Positions 63,962 through 64,000 of a stretch of DNA of 64,000 bases are shown here, piece by piece (position 1 is the stretch's first letter; each line of letters starts with the position of its first letter). The notes below the pieces were generated by a model that was given only the letters and a program-made list of their open reading frames with translations, had not been told where the DNA came from and made no database searches. Made by a program: the position numbers and the translations under genes. Source of the stretch: Auanema rhodensis (taxonomy: Eukaryota > Nematoda > Chromadorea > Rhabditida > Rhabditidae); the NCBI GenBank assembly GCA_964057225.1, contig OZ059897.1, forward strand, positions 10,478,001 through 10,542,000. The letters run 5' to 3'.

Positions 63962-64000
63962 TTTTTTGTTTTGAAATTGAAATGCTATAAAATTATTGCT

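Larger units (their letters stand above)
27691..64000 (+). repeat. Right arm of tRNA-His tandem array (332/333-bp units)
   Basis: The same array resumes directly after the transposon and runs off the window end. It holds 110 tRNA-shaped copies, from 27693 to 63890. Nine units are 333 bp: those starting at 29685, 33006, 43631, 46620, 50605, 56250, 57579, 59240 and 60569. Each has a longer T run in the spacer about 45 nt after the terminator. Because the +1 unit is copied with its neighbours, it marks the borders of higher-order blocks. Intact tRNA copies are more frequent here than in the left arm. Confidence 0.97.

Noticed and set aside
1-64000. CRISPR-like periodicity
   Set aside because: The period is 332 bp with no short repeat and variable spacers. 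The conserved core is a tRNA and the rest is also repeated.
1-64000. Entamoeba tRNA array
   Set aside because: Entamoeba arrays combine one to a few tRNA types with short tandem repeats in each unit. Here there is one His gene with a long unique-type spacer, and the transposase is intron-rich, which does not suit Entamoeba.

Overview
This is nuclear DNA of a eukaryote. It is almost entirely one head-to-tail tandem array of a 332-bp unit, with one transposon inside it. Every unit holds a 72-nt tRNA-His (anticodon GTG) sequence on the + strand, followed at once by a T6 run that suits an RNA polymerase III terminator, then about 250 bp of AT-rich spacer. Reading the array by eye I count 182 full-length tRNA-shaped copies plus one 7-nt stub. 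Unit length is 332 bp nearly everywhere; eleven units are 333 bp because of a single extra base, usually in a T run. The eukaryotic assignment rests on internal A and B boxes, no encoded CCA, Pol III-style terminators and a spliced transposase gene with introns mostly near 42 nt. I cannot name the organism.

Layout. Positions 1-23940 are the left arm of the array (72 copies and a stub), 23941-27690 is a 3750-bp Mutator-like (MULE) DNA transposon, and 27691-64000 is the right arm (110 copies). Only 35 copies have a fully paired cloverleaf with canonical A and B boxes; four more are near-intact. The other 143 carry a small recurrent set of changes: G10A, G53A, G71A, G69A, G7T, and G64T. Most of these convert a G-C stem pair to an A-C mismatch, and G10A and G53A also hit the A and B boxes. 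The first 14.3 kb has no intact copy; intact copies start at 14304 and are densest after 46 kb. The anticodon arm was unchanged in every copy I read.

The array has higher-order structure. Blocks of 3, 4, 5, 7, 9, 10, 12 and 14 units recur with their private variants, as expected of recent unequal exchange and segmental amplification.

The MULE has 225-bp terminal inverted repeats, a 9-bp target duplication (TGGCCCAAG) and one multi-exon transposase gene (24187-27414) with a recognisable D-D-E core and C-x2-H motif. It inserted into the acceptor stem of a tRNA-His copy. The duplicated target includes the whole 5' acceptor strand, so the tRNA at 27693 is still complete. The many 72- and 92-codon open frames across the array are chance frames through the repeat, not genes.
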